Below, piece after piece: positions 1 through 13,446 of a stretch of 64,000 nt of DNA. The notes below the pieces were generated by a model that was not told where the DNA came from, ran no database searches, and was given only the letters and a program-made list of their open reading frames with translations. Position 1 is the stretch's first letter. Every line of letters begins with the position of its first letter. Made by a program: the position numbers and the translations under genes. Source of the DNA: Coenobita brevimanus. Its lineage: Eukaryota > Arthropoda > Malacostraca > Decapoda > Coenobitidae. The stretch is from contig CM064732.1 of assembly GCA_032717465.1 (NCBI GenBank), forward strand, positions 20,804,942 to 20,868,941, read 5' to 3'.

Positions 1-604
1 AAAGCTGAGATACAACTCAAAATGGAATATAGTTATGAAAGACATTATGCTCACTGGCACGAGGATAATGTGTGTTGAATCGCTTATGTTTTTACTTTAC
101 CAGTTAACTTGCGAAATGTATGAATTCCTTTGTTCCGATGACGCATTTTATAATGTATCCTGTCCACTACTAGACGAGTTTATTCAACTTAAGAGAGAGT
201 TTTGGAAATGATGAGGTTACATACAGCTATCGTTAACCCCTTTTCTACGAGATATTATTCAAAAGTTGAATAGACTGTCTGATTCAAGCAGTTAATTACC
301 ATAAATTACATTTTCAGATTGTCTTTACGATCTGGAAATTTTAAAAGTGATACTTGTAGTTGCAGCACAAGCATTCTTCGCATTCTTTCTTTTTATTGTA
401 TTGTGTATTATTCTGTGTTCTATTATACTCTTTTTCTGCTGCACTTTTCCCCATATAAATCCTCACAATTAACAGTAACAGCTCGAGTACGCCATTTGTA
501 GTTTATTCTCGGTACACATGAATGATATTACTGGTTTGTAAAGGACATCTCGTATTAAAGGCCTAATAGTTCAGAATCTATCCTAAGCTGAGTAAGACTC
601 ATAT
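1..604. other. No gene recognised
   Basis: AT-rich unique-looking sequence. The only open frame (319-501, plus) has no recognisable motif and is no longer than expected by chance. I see no repeat or RNA gene here. Confidence 0.5.
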
Positions 605-869
605 CTCACCAATTTTCTTCCTGTTGTGTCTCACCAGTTCTTTCTTCTCTCTCTCACTCCCCCTTTCTCTCCATCCCTCCTTTAATCTCTCGCTTAAGCT
701 TTCCCTTTCTCCCTCGTTTTCTTCCACTAACCTTCATTACTCTCACCTTTAGTGTCTCTCTCAAACCTACCCTTTCTCCCTTCTCTCTCCCTCCTTCAAC
801 CTTTTCACTCTTCTGTTTTTCCTGTCCTTCGGAACAGTTCTCTCTTCCACCCCATAGTCCTCAAACCTT

Positions 870-903
<34 letters not shown>

Positions 904-1015
904 TCTTCTTCTCCCTCCTGTTTTTTCAATCAGTTCTCCCCACTCTCTTCCCTTCATCCCACCTTCATATCTACACTCCCCCTCCCCCTCTCCTTCTTCC
1001 CTTCCTGTCTGACCT
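605..1015. repeat. Pyrimidine-rich tract with (TC)n
   Basis: About 400 bp of almost pure C/T on the plus strand, with an uninterrupted (TC)n core at 873-901. Open frames here encode only Ser/Leu/Pro-rich low-complexity peptides and are not genes. Confidence 0.85.
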
Positions 1016-1090
1016 TGGAATAAAAAAAGCAAAATGAAAATTAGTTTTTAATTTGATCTTTCTGTGTTGCGTCCCTTGCGGCAGGGGATT

Positions 1091-1094
<4 letters not shown>

Positions 1095-1142
<48 letters not shown>

Positions 1143-1158
1143 AAGAGAGAGAGAGAGA
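1095..1158. repeat. (GA)n microsatellite
   Basis: Nearly perfect GA dinucleotide array with two GAAA interruptions near its right end. The purine-rich flank continues to about 1470. Confidence 0.95.
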
Positions 1159-1469
1159 CAACTTGGTATCGGCAGAAACAATGAGGTAAAAAAGGTACAC
1201 AGAAAAACGACGATAATTACAGGAGACAGGACCAGGATATGGACACAAGCATTGGGAGATGGAGATATTTCAAGACTGATGGAAGAGGAAGATTTTTAAA
1301 GGGAGATATAGTCAGAAAGAGAGAGAGAGGGAGGGGAGGGAGGCAGATCTAGGTAGGTTGACGGTGGGCTGAGTATCGGATATTCGAAATAAATCAGGAA
1401 AGGTGAACGGATGAGATGAGGAGAGGTAGGGAGGTAGAAACAGCATTTGTGAAAGGTGCTAGTATCATA

Positions 1470-1472
<3 letters not shown>

Positions 1473-1549
<77 letters not shown>
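1473..1549. repeat. Compound (AG)n(TG)n microsatellite
   Basis: (AG)n from 1473 to 1510 passes directly into (TG)n from 1511 to 1549. Such compound switches recur in the window at about 7309-7467, 43773-43950 and 50405-50575. Confidence 0.95.
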
Positions 1550-1552
<3 letters not shown>

Positions 1553-2330
1553 ATAGATACACAGACCACACAGACCTCGCGGTCACTACGAGGCGGTCCT
1601 GCCTTAGCACTAAAACAGTACAGAAGTTACACAAGTAGGAGAAAAGGATAGCATGGCTGAATGCTGTCTCCGTCATCCTCCAAACCCTGCCGCTTTTGTT
1701 GGACAGGAAAAAACATTGAGAAGTAGCACCTGGCAGGGTTTAGAAATCCTGAAGAAAATTTCACAGGATAGTCAGAAAATTGAATAAAATGAAAATGAAA
1801 AGGCTGAACAGAAAGCAATATGTTAATTCTAACCTTCACCTTATGCATGTCATATTAATTATTTTTTATTTCTAAAGGTAAGAGGATATTTTATCAGCGT
1901 ACTAAATTGCTAATATGAAGCCAAAAAATCTGTTTACCCATATATGATCACAGAAACGCATAAACTTGAATATGTCTATGACAATACTTGGACATAGATA
2001 TATACATATACACATTCATATACACTTATATATTCGTACCTATCACTGTTTCATGTCCCAAGAGAATAGACAAGGATAAGACTATGCTGGTGATGGCGGT
2101 AACCACATCTGGTACCGCACATTTAGTCGAGTCAAGGCGGGTTAGGTCGAGTCATATCATGGATCGCCACTCTACCCTCTTCTCCCTAGATACAGGATAT
2201 ACACTTATTCGTATGCATAAAACATGCATAAGTACATATTCACAGCTGGACGCACATAAAGATGTGAATACAGACATACCTTCGTATTTATATATCAATC
2301 GCATTTAGATGTATATCTAATGCTAATGTT
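1550..2330. other. No gene recognised
   Basis: AT-rich sequence with short degenerate TATACA runs near 1990-2040. No open frame shows a recognisable motif. Confidence 0.45.
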
Positions 2331-2334
2331 TTTT

Positions 2335-3060
2335 TAAAGCTATTTATGGTTCTGCTTTCGAACACATTACTAGGGACTTTAATCCAAGCATTTACAGTGG
2401 AGAAACTGAAGAAATTTTTGATTGTATCAAGATTAGCCTTCCTTGCCTGCAGCTTCATTACTTTTCCTCGAGTTGTGGTCTCGGTAATAACTCTGATTAG
2501 ATTGTTTGAATCGATGCTCCTAAAGCCGCTGAGTTTCGAATAACATTCAGTTAGTTGACCCAGATTCTTTGTTTTGTTAGAAAAAATGATTTCAGTTCCT
2601 TACGCCTCTCGAGATATGATTATTCCTCAGGGAAAGGATTAATTTGGTGGTCCTGTTTTGTACAGCTTCGAATTTCTCTATACCCTTGACCAGATATGGT
2701 ACCCAGTATTGAGCCCCAAACTGTAAGTTTGGTCTGTGAGTTAATGTAGATGGATCACAATATCCATCTGCTATATGTAAAATGCCTTTTGATGAATCAT
2801 ATGCTTTATTAGCTTTATTCGAGGCAAGGAAATACCGACTAGAAAATCTGAGGTTAGCTGAAATTATTATTCCTAAATCTTTAACTTTTGAAGACTTGCT
2901 AATTATTGGCCTTGCATTGCATAAATATACTGTTTTTGTCCCACATTGCAATGCCTCATATTGCAGTAATTTTATTAAATGGCATTTGCTTTTTATCTGA
3001 GTATTTAGCAATTTTAAGGTTATTTTTAAGGCTAATTCTTGTCTTTTTCAGTTTACACAG
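2335..3060 (-). mobile_element. CR1-like LINE, 3' remnant of the reverse transcriptase ORF
   Basis: Read on the minus strand, 3011-2592 encodes the thumb/C-terminal part of a CR1-type LINE polymerase. Visible family signatures are VKDLGIIIS, then a YW.P-type stretch (AQYWVPYLVKGIEKFEAVQNR) and TKLILSLR. The reading continues, with frame breaks, into 2540-2340, where a TTRGKVMKLQ...FFSFSTVNAWIKVP stretch matches the usual terminal RGH.lKLf..R...R..FFS.RVi..WN.LP region of CR1/L2 elements. The fragment lacks the catalytic palm and endonuclease, so it is a 5'-truncated dead copy. Clade assignment (CR1 versus L2) is inferred from these motifs only. Confidence 0.8.
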
Positions 3061-3966
3061 TATTGCCGATTTCTGTTTCATCCTCTAATTTAGAAATGAA
3101 GTTGTTTAACCCGACATCGATATCGTTAATTAGAAGCGATCGAGCACAGCGAATGAAGCGATGTTTACGTTTAGCTGAAAAATGAGTGGCCCGCTGGCCC
3201 GACATTTCACGGCCTGACCGCGATGTTTTTCGGAGGATAATAACTTTGCTAGTATGTGAGATAGAGAAGAAATTCTTTCAGCAGGTAGTATAAATCTTCA
3301 ATAAATTTAGTTTCAGCTACCTGTTTACTCATGAGACCAACTAAACCCCTTGGAATCCCAGCTTTCTAAGGGAATGTGCCGAGTGCTTCAGCTGATATGC
3401 CCGACTATGAAATTAAATAAAAAAAGATATCTTGTTGTAACACTGTATTTTCTTTGCATGAATTCTAGCTATTAAATTTCGGATACTATGCTCATTATTT
3501 TACATAAACGTCTTTTTCTTTCTATGTTTAGGTGGTGAAATCAGCAAGGGTAATCTCCCCATTTCTGAGTTTTATCATCCAGTCAATAGCTGAGCGTTTA
3601 CCGATGAAGTTCATTGACACAACATTTCGGAGCAGAGAACTGGACATTGCTCGTGTGATAAATGCTACCCTTCCCTGTTATACGCACATCCAGAGAGGAA
3701 ACGTGAGAGAGAAAAGGTGAGAAAATTAATATTGTTGCTCAATTATTATTCTTTTGTTATTGTTCAACTACCTCGCTAGAAATGTTGAAAGTTTCCGCCA
3801 AGATGAAATTATGATGACAGGAGTATGTAGAAAAGCTCCCTCGCTCGTCTTGCGCCCACAAATCGCACTTTACTGGTATACGTTATGAACAAAACTGGTT
3901 CCAACACTGATTTCTGAAGTACTCCACTAATCACTGGGGGCCAATCTGACTCGACTCCATTTATTA
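3061..3966. other. Mostly unassigned sequence around a candidate exon
   Basis: The stretch at about 3115-3250 (containing AGCTGAAAAATGAGTGGCCC) is more GC-rich than its surroundings and may belong to a dispersed repeat, but I see no second copy in this window. Only the 3532-3716 block has exon-like borders. Confidence 0.35.
3532..3716 (+). other. Candidate internal exon of an unrecognised gene
   Basis: The block is preceded by a polypyrimidine stretch ending in TTTAG and followed by AAAAG|GTGAGA, a good splice-donor match. Between them the frame is open for about 61 codons and has ordinary amino-acid composition (FLSFIIQSIAERLPMKF near the start), unlike the low-complexity frames elsewhere. 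I do not recognise the protein, and no partner exon was found. It could be a chance open frame or part of an unknown transposon. Confidence 0.2.
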
Positions 3967-4266
3967 GCTCCACCAAGGAGGTTATGTTTTACCGGCGTTG
4001 GTTTGTTTGTCTGTCTGTCTGTCTGACAGCAAGATTGCTCAAAAAGTTATGAATGGATTTTAATAAAATTTTGAGGAAGAGTGGGCCATGGACAAAGAAA
4101 GAAGTTATTAAATTTAAGAGCAGATCAAGATCGGAATTAATTTCAATGAAATTTTGTGGAAATGTGGGCCATGGACCAAGAAAAAATTGAATAAATTTTT
4201 GAGCGGATCCGGATTCGGATCCCTTTTAATGGCATTGGCGGAGGTATGCGCTTTCTGTGTGCTTTC
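3967..4266 (+). repeat. Dispersed repeat with CCAAGGAGGTTATGTTTT start
   Basis: The unit starts with CACCAAGGAGGTTATGTTTT, includes TTTGTTTGTCTGTCTGTCTG and AAAAAGTTATGAATGGATTT, and ends near GGCGGAGGTATGCGCT. It holds an internal duplication: a GTGGGCCATGGAC block appears at about 4081 and again at about 4164. From memory this matches a non-coding repeat seen widely in marine invertebrate and fish genomes. I cannot name a curated family. No terminal inverted repeat or target duplication is clear. Confidence 0.6.
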
Positions 4267-4399
4267 AATTAACAAGTTGTTTTCTGTCACTGCCAGCCAC
4301 TTAAGAATGTTTCCGTCGTTCCATTAATTTATTATGTGATACCCTGACACGGGCTTTCTCGAAATTTACAAAAGTTTTTATCTAGAGATCAAGTACTGT

Positions 4400-4660
4400 G
4401 CGATGAAATGGCAGTGGTGGCTGTCTCTGGCCAAATATTCTGGGAAGACTGTTTTATGTTTACACAGCTGACAGTTCTTAACCCAGCACTGTGTAAGAAC
4501 TGAAACTCACTTACCTCTCTCTGAATTATTTTAGGAGAGACAGGGAACTGACAGACTCCGAGAGTGTAACGCAACTCTTTCCCAATAAAGTATCCAGTAG
4601 TAGAATGGACCTTAAGAGTAACCTGAATTCCTAATGGTATATCTACAGGACTACATCCCA
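4400..4660 (+). mobile_element. Probable LTR fragment (right part)
   Basis: The interval ends immediately before a tRNA-Leu-type primer site (4666-4681). Its left part, about 4409-4513, is similar to 5414-5513 (shared landmarks: GGCAGTGGT, CACAGCTGACA, AAGAACTGAAACTCA versus AAGAACGGGAACTCA). The two intervals therefore look like pieces of one LTR family. No internal retroviral-type coding sequence is attached. Confidence 0.45.
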
Positions 4661-4665
4661 AATTT

Positions 4666-4681
4666 TGGTGGCAGCGGTGAG
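4666..4681 (+). promoter_or_regulatory. Primer binding site-like sequence, tRNA-Leu type
   Basis: TGGTGGCAGCGGTGAG is complementary, with one mismatch, to the common 3' end of eukaryotic tRNA-Leu (CCCACCGCTGCCACCA). It lies about 5 nt after the presumed LTR end, the usual position for an LTR-retrotransposon minus-strand primer site. The tRNA match is from memory. Confidence 0.5.
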
Positions 4682-5318
4682 AGTGCTATAATCCAGATAT
4701 CTCACTTAATTCGTCGTTCTATTTTCTGAACCCTCACTATATATGTATATCCTCCTATTCCATTCAACCAAGTTAGATTTTTGTTCATGGTGGTTATTGT
4801 CCATTGCTGTGTTACACGTATGAAAAGAAACAAAGATTCCTTTGAAATTTGGTTACAATGTGGAGCAAGGAAAACAGTGAAACTTGTTAAATATGAAAGT
4901 GATGTGAAGAAACTGCAACCTTACGCAAAGTTGGAGAAATTCGTGGGGAACTGCCCACGGCCGCTCCACCCCTCCTATACAGTGTTGCTTTGAGTGACGA
5001 TGTGTGGACACCCAACCAATTATGTGAACATTATTTAGTAATTAAGAGACCTTAGTCTCTTGCGAAACCATCGTAAATAATGTATAACCTTCTATTACAT
5101 AAATTTAGTTTCATTATTCTTCCCTATAACATACCAATATGGGTACATTATAATATTCTTATGTATGTACATTAATTTAGTTAAATATTTTCCAATTAAC
5201 TTGTATGCTCTTATTATTAGTATTGTACAATGTCATACAGTTTTCATATCATTCTCTTATAATATCACTGTTGTTTCATCACTTGAATTATCTTCTGTTA
5301 TTCTCTACGTCTATAATA
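4682..5318. other. No gene recognised
   Basis: AT-rich sequence with short open frames of no recognisable family. If the primer site just upstream is real, this would be where the internal region of that retrotransposon began, but no Gag or Pol motif survives. Confidence 0.4.
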
Positions 5319-6080
<762 letters not shown>

Positions 6081-6329
6081 AATTCACCGGGCCAGTCAGG
6101 ATCACTTGATGGTCGTGATCGTCAGCTTTTACCCTCCCGGAAGGGAGCTGAGAGCTCATATAGTCCGATCTAAGGGCAAGGCTGTGACCTTCACACACGC
6201 ACACACCCGTCCCCTTGCTCAAGGGGGACAGTAACCACCCACTTCGTCAGTGAAACTTTTCACACCCTGAGCGAGGCGTGAACTCCCGTCTACCAGATGG
6301 CATGCGAGAACGTTACCACTGAGCCAGCA

Positions 6330-6332
<3 letters not shown>
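6081..6332 (-). mobile_element. SINE-B, tRNA-headed SINE
   Basis: On the minus strand the element starts near 6332 with a tRNA-like head. Box A is TGGCTCAGTGG (6326-6316) and box B is GAGTTCACGCC (6285-6275). The 3' end, CCCGGTGAATTACATATA, runs into the (AT)n array. The 5' side abuts (GT)n at 6333. Only one copy is visible here, so family status rests on the promoter boxes and the retroposon-like tail. Confidence 0.7.

Positions 6333-6382
<50 letters not shown>
6333..6382. repeat. (GT)n microsatellite
   Basis: Perfect GT array directly upstream of SINE-B. Confidence 0.97.
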
Positions 6383-6384
<2 letters not shown>

Positions 6385-6589
6385 CATTCGGACCTCCTTT
6401 CCCACCCAATCCCATGGACCATGCTTCCATTCACTCACAATTCAAGCCCTCGGCATCCTGGCTCTGTCTGATAAGCCAAAAGCGTTCAGTACGTTCTGCA
6501 GCTTCACATAAATGTATCTGATAGAGTCAATCCGGACACTGTCACGTTAAAAATGGGTGCCAAATCCCTGATCATGCACTTCTTCGAAC

Positions 6590-7060
6590 AAGATTCATCC
6601 AGCCAGCTCGATCTTTTGTCAGTCCCCTACCCTCATCGACTTCCAAACTCTCTTCCCTGCACACTCATCGAACATATCCATCCGCCCTCTTCTTGGCCTA
6701 CTTCGTCTCTTCCCCCCTTCCAATTCGCTCAGATATACCTTTTTCACCACTCTATTGTTATCCATTCTCTCCACATGGCCATGCCATCTCAGTACACTCT
6801 TTTCGATTGTGGTGTCCACTGACTTTCTCATTCCACATCTTTCACGAATCATATTACTTCGTATCCTATCCACTCTCCATATTACACAAACAATCCTCAG
6901 CAGTCCCATCTCCACTGCTCTCACGCCTGACTTTTCATTTTCATACCACGCCATAGTCTCACAACCATATGTTAAAGTTGGCACTAACACTCCTTCATGT
7001 AAGCCTCGTGGCGCTGCAACACTCAAGCCTCTGTTTCTTATCGAGGCCTTCACTTCACCA
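6590..7060 (-). mobile_element. RTE-like LINE, 3' end of the RT ORF
   Basis: The minus frame 7053-6619 (144 codons) encodes the RTE-type C-terminus: LHEGVLVPTLTYGCETMAW, then MDRIRSNMIRERCGMRK-like text, then VLRWHGHVERMD and a basic RSRPRRGR stretch. These are the same landmarks as the C-terminus of the element ending at 41042. There is no catalytic palm, so this is a 5'-truncated copy. About 200 bp of unassigned sequence below it may be its 3' UTR. Confidence 0.85.
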
Positions 7061-7164
7061 GCTACTTACCTTCCTTGAATCACTCTACTTTCCACTTCAT
7101 TGGTAGATGGGGGCGTCCATCAACCACTCCCACTCACTCAATGTAGGGATGCCTTATGGTCTGT

Positions 7165-7245
7165 ACACAGTGACATGCCAAATGGTTCCCTGTACCCAGG
7201 AAACCATTTACTACGCTGGGTAGTAACCATATAACCGTTTTTTTT
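7165..7245 (+). repeat. Short dispersed repeat with hairpin (copy 1)
   Basis: GTGACATGCCAAATGGTTCC...AGGAAACCATTTAC...GCTGGGTAGTAACCATAT. A second copy lies at about 47452-47522 in the same orientation. The CCAAATGGTT / AACCATTT arms can pair. Nature unknown. Confidence 0.5.
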
Positions 7246-7306
7246 GGCCGAGTTAAGTGTCCCCCAGATTCCTCAGATCTATAGCACTTAATCATGGCTA
7301 ATGTTA

Positions 7307-8460
<1,154 letters not shown>

Positions 8461-9261
8461 TGTCAAAAAAAACTAAGAAAGACCAACCCTTCAGGAAGAG
8501 AATGTCATTTGTACCCTACTCTTGCCATCGTTTTACTATTAAATCCTGATAAAGGTGATCGCTGTTAATGAAAAAGGAATAAACACGTCATGAAAGTCAT
8601 TTGTACTATTACTTTCTTGTTTGTTCTTGTTACCCACGGACGATTCTACATGAATCAAGGGTTAATTATTGTCCCAGTGAAATAAAAAACAAGGCTAAGG
8701 AAATGAATAAAAGTAGTATAGACGCAATAATTCACACAGAGAAGGAACGATGAAGAAGTGTTGGACAAAGCATGAAACAAACATAATTAAGCCATCGACA
8801 TTCCTCCCAGTAGCTCACTCTTAGTTGGATAGAACTGTCTGGCGGTTCCTGGAATAGATTATTTGAGGTGTTCCGACCGAGAAAGGATAAATATTGGCAT
8901 TATTAACACTGTAAATGACATGGCTCTCTGAAGTTTTAAAACAAGGAGAGGGATTCCAACAAATTTAACTACATTTATTAGCCAATCGCGGATCTTCATA
9001 CCCTCATTAAAAGGACGTATTTTTAGGAGTACTCTTACTTCCATCAGATAATTTTATTTAACTCTGGGAAAGACTTATTACGATGACTTGCTTCAAGGCT
9101 ACCTTCGGAGGCCTTGAGAGAACAGTGCCTTCGGCGGCCTCTGCTCGATTTCAGTTCCCCCTTTCAGTCGAAAATTAACAGAAATTTGAATTACTCATCT
9201 GCCGTGAGCTAGACAGAGCAAGAACCTTTCCCATATTTTTACCCTGCTGGGACTCATGTTA

Positions 9262-9263
<2 letters not shown>
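8461..9263. other. No gene recognised
   Basis: Mixed-composition sequence. A 61-codon minus frame at 9044-8859 has no motif I recognise. Around 9090-9160 there is a small CCTTCGGAGGCC / CCTTCGGCGGCC direct repeat. Confidence 0.4.

Positions 9264-9311
<48 letters not shown>
9264..9311. repeat. (AG)n microsatellite
   Basis: Perfect AG array in otherwise unassigned sequence. Confidence 0.95.
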
Positions 9312-9314
<3 letters not shown>

Positions 9315-9524
9315 GATATTAGTGTTTGTTATTAAAGTAAATTACAGTATAACAATGTAATATACAATTTTAGGAGTATAGGAGGAGGAGGGAGAGGCGA
9401 CAGTGCTATAATACAACAAACACATCACTCTTTTATCATCTGTCATGCTGATAATTTCAGTGCAGACTCAAGGACGAATCCATCCCCTCCATCAGAAGCA
9501 AATACAAAAGTTGAAGCAGAAGGC

Positions 9525-9526
<2 letters not shown>

Positions 9527-9585
<59 letters not shown>
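9527..9585. repeat. (TG)n microsatellite at SINE-A 3' end
   Basis: Perfect TG array. On the minus strand it is a (CA)n tail directly following the 3' end of the second SINE-A copy. Confidence 0.97.
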
Positions 9586-9587
<2 letters not shown>

Positions 9588-9888
9588 CCGACCCTGGGCA
9601 TAGGCTTCACAGCCTGCTCCCAAGGTTCAGTTCCCCTACATACCATACACCTCTACGTATCACCACTTCGGGGCAAACACCCACCGCCCATATAGGGCTG
9701 TCTCATACAGGACTGGTCTATTGGTATTAGCGGGGTTATTTTGACGACATGTCGGTGAGTCTTCTGGTAGTTAAGAAAAATCTGATTTTATGAAATTCGA
9801 ATCCTTAAATTGTTCCCTGTCCCAGTGGGATATGAACCTGGGTCCTGTAGGACTCAAGACCACCTCTCTATTGACTGAGCCATCGTCA
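9586..9888 (-). mobile_element. SINE-A, second copy
   Basis: Reverse-oriented homologue of 5628-5952. It shares the ATGACGATGGCTCAGT head region, the GGACCCAGGTTC box B region, the TGTATGAGACAGCCCTA block and the terminal GAAGCCTATGCCCAGGGTCGG. Its 3' tail is (CA)n, whereas the first copy ends in (AT)n. Confidence 0.85.
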
Positions 9889-10443
9889 TAAATTAGAAAC
9901 TGGTAACCTGATTGGACTGAAAAATTTTTTATTCATCAAGTCAGATCATTTTAACGGTACGGTACACTGTCCTGACAAAAATCGCGCTCCGTTGTCCTTT
10001 TTTTTTTTCTGTTACGGTAAAAAGCAAGCAAACATACTGAAATCAGATCATTATAATATAGATGACATTAATGGAGCTTATGTATAACTCGTTGACACAA
10101 GAACCTCTTACGAAGTAAAACGGTTGCAAGAATGGGGGAACAAATCAGTGGGTCGAAGGGGTTAGGTCTTGACACATGTTAGGGACAGTACAAATGAACC
10201 ATTGACCACAGCTGTGCATGAACACAAGAGGAACAAAAAGAAGTAAGTTGTAAATCTTTTCAATACAATGAGTCTTTTGCTAATTTATGGACATTGCCTG
10301 GGGATGCCATACCCCTACTCGGTTTAATAGTGTCCTTGAAATTAGTGAGTTTAAGAACTATTAATCTAACCCTTCCACTTCGGGGAAAAAAAACATTTCC
10401 GAACTGAATATGCTTGTTTGGATACATAAAAATGATTATATTG
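9889..10443. other. No gene recognised
   Basis: AT-rich unassigned sequence, with a short poly-T run near 9999. Confidence 0.4.
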
Positions 10444-10446
10444 ATC

Positions 10447-10560
10447 TACCTATCTATCTATCTATTTATCTATCTATTTTATCTATCTGTCCATCTATCT
10501 GTTTATCTCTATCCACCTATCCATCCATCCATCTATCTATCTATCTATTAATCTATCTCC

Positions 10561-10600
<40 letters not shown>
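10447..10600. repeat. (CTAT)n microsatellite, imperfect
   Basis: Tetranucleotide CTAT/CCAT array with scattered substitutions, ending in a short AT run. Confidence 0.95.
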
Positions 10601-10601
<1 letters not shown>

Positions 10602-10789
10602 ATCCAATTTCTGTAAATTTCTTTGTTACCGCAACACAGCAAAAACCGGCCTATGTAGCGGAATTTTTGTTAGAGCATTTTTTTTTTCTTTATGCGAGAC
10701 AGAAGGAACCAAAGGCCACGAGCCCGCAATAACTGTTCCTTCCAAGAGAAAAACAAAATACATGAGAGAACCAAATTCAAGATCCAATC

Positions 10790-12660
10790 ATTTCGAGATG
10801 CCTAGACACACTGCGTTTGAAAGACTAGAGATCATAGGCAGCACGAAATACAGACAGAGGAAGACAGTTCCAGAGTTGACCTGTTACATAAATAAAGGTC
10901 TGGGAGTAACGGTTAACTCTTGCATTAGAGAATTGGACAGAAAAGGGATGAGAGTTTGCTGCTAGATGGGTCCTACGCGCCCATCGTAGAGTTGGAGGAA
11001 TGCATGCACACAGTTTTGAGGAGCAGTGACCATTGAAGTAGCGATAGAAAAGAGATAAAGATGCAACAGTGCGATGAAGAGACAGAGGTTGAAAGGAGTC
11101 AGTAACAGGAGGAGAGTTAATGAGACGAAAAACCTTTGACTCCACCCTATTGAGAAGAGCTGTAAGCTATGTGGGGAATCTTCCCACACATGAGAGTTGT
11201 ACTCCACACAGGGGCAGATAAAACCCGTGTATAGAGTCAACAATTGTGCAGGGGTAAAGAAGGAAGGGAGTCGGCTTAGCACACCTAATCTCTCCGGAAG
11301 CAGATTATACAAGAGATGTAATATGATCTTTCCAAGATAAGTCCCGAGTAAATGAAACCCCAAGCATGTTCAAGGATGATGCAGGATTAAACTGAATATT
11401 ATTAAACATCAGTGGGCATACCTGTGGAAGATTTTGTCAGGTTGGTATGAGCAAGAACTGAGTCTTTGATGCATTAAAAACAACCAGATTATTTTTACCC
11501 AAGTCAGATATACGAGCCAGGTCAGACATTAGGTGTGCCATAGCCTCATCCCTTGTTTGTTGAAGTAACTGCTGAGATGGGTGATCCGAGAACCAAATGG
11601 AAAGGTGAAGGGTCGAGTCATCAGCATATGAGTGGAGAGGGTTAGATGTACAGCTTAGAAGGTCATTGATGAATAAAAGGAAGAGAGTTGGTGATAGGAC
11701 AGAGCCCTGAGGAACACCACTGTTGATAGATCTAGGAGAAGAACGATGGTCGTCTACAACAGCGGCTATGAAACGACCAGAAAGGAAGCTAGAGATGAAG
11801 GCACAGATAGAAGGATAGAAACCGTAAGAGGGGAGTTTGGAAATTAAAGATTTATGCCAGACTCGATCGAAAGCCTTTGAGATGTCAAGTGCAATAGCAA
11901 AGCTTTCGCCAAAGTCCCGAAAGGAGGATGAGCAGGAGTCTGAAAGGTAGGTGAGAAGATCACCAGTGGAGCGTACCTGACGGAACCCATACTGACGATC
12001 AGAAAGAAGGTTGTGATAGGAAAGATGCTTTAAAATTTTTCTGTTGAGAATTGACTTGAAAACCTTTGAGATACACGATGTTAAAGCAGTTGGAGGGCTG
12101 GGAATGGTCACCCTTCCTTGGGACTGGCTGAATGAGAACAAACTTCTACCAAGAAGGAAAGGTACAAGTTGATAGACAAAGGAGAAAGAGTTTACCTAGG
12201 CAGGGTGTAAGCACAGAAGCACAGTTTTTGAAAACAACAGGAGGAACTCCATCAGGCCCATATGCCTTGTTAGTATTGAGGCCTGTGATGGCAGAAAATA
12301 CATCAGCTGAAGAAATTTTAATGTCAGCCATGAGGAAGTCAGAGGGGGGAAGTGATGGAGGAACAGAACTGGAATCGTCTATGGTGGAACTGGAGGAGAA
12401 AGTCTGAGCAAAGAGATCTGCTTTATCAGTAGAAGAAATAGCTACAGAGCCATCAGAGTAGAAAAGAGGAGGGAAGGATGATGAGGTAAAGTTGTTAGAA
12501 AGGTTTTTGGCAAGGTGCCAGAAGGAGCGGGAGTTGGAGAGTTGAGAGCATTTAGTACAGATGAAATTATTTTTAGCAGAGAGAAGAACAGACTTAGCAC
12601 AATTCTGGGCAGAAACATATAAAAGATGTTATTCAGGGGTGGGTTGGCCTGGTATTTTTT
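10790..12660 (-). pseudogene. LINE reverse transcriptase, frameshifted
   Basis: Fragments in several minus frames make up one RT. 12331-12146 has the LNTNKAYGPDGVPP region. 12141-11437 carries the palm, with KVFKSILNRKILKHL, LLSDRQYGFRQ, ALDISKAFDRVWHKSL, SGVPQGSVLSPTLFLLFIND and the catalytic SYADDSTLH. 11363-10825 carries the C-terminal LPSFFTPAQLLTLYTGFICPCVEYN region. An extra segment at 12813-12442 includes CSNAVRNKERAYKKY, upstream of the palm. Frame changes at about 12140, 11430 and 11150 show it is dead. Confidence 0.88.
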
Positions 12661-12707
12661 ATAGGCCCTCTCCTTGTTGCGGACAGCATTAGAACAAAAG
12701 TGGTTAA

Positions 12708-13442
12708 CCTGCCGCGTCCCGGCAGATTTTTCATCACTGACCCCTGCCCCCAATCCTGACAGATTTTTAAAAATTTCTTTTTGGCTAAAACCTCCGCTTT
12801 TTATGAGAAACATCGAAAATTCGGAGAGAAAGAGCTCAGTTGAGTTTAGAAATACAGTAGAAGTAAGAGTACCTTTACCTTGTTACTGTGCTCTCTCAGC
12901 CTAGGCTCAAGAGAAAGCTATTCATAACTGGTTAGATATTTATTTGGTACGAATTTATATATAGTACAAGAGTATATTTGTTTTCAGACAATAATGTAGG
13001 TGATATAAGCGTTGTTCACTCACCAAAAACATCAACAAATGGCACCTTCTTTTACGACATTACCACCTCATCACTTCTGCTTGTTTCTTCCTCTGGCTTA
13101 TTTCTTTCTTTGTCCTCCACCTCAAGAATCACTTTCGCCTTGAATTTCGTCATTGGTGAGCCCGTGGTGTGACATGCCTTTACTGGCCAGGTCACTGCTA
13201 ACAGGTAAGTTGCCGAGAAAATGGTGTGTGCAGGGGAGGAGGGGTCAGATGGGGCCAGGCATTATCCCCGCCTGGCATTGGGTAGAGGAAGGTCTCCCAC
13301 ATATGTCAACCAAAAATCACCCATGAAACTTGAAAAATGTGCAAATGACGGACCTAGCAATTGCACAACATATGGATACGTTGTCGGGTGTCACCAGGAC
13401 AAAACATGGCGACGTATCCATACGTTGCCAGGATGCCTCGGG
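12708..13442. mobile_element. piggyBac-like MITE, unit 1 of a tandem pair
   Basis: 735-bp unit bounded by TTAA at 12704-12707 and 13443-13446. The ends start CCTGCCGCGTCCCGGC and, inverted, CCCGAGGCATCCTGGC, an imperfect terminal inverted repeat. The TTAA target site and CCC-type terminus are characteristic of piggyBac. There is no transposase frame, so it is non-autonomous. Confidence 0.75.
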
Positions 13443-13446
13443 TTAA

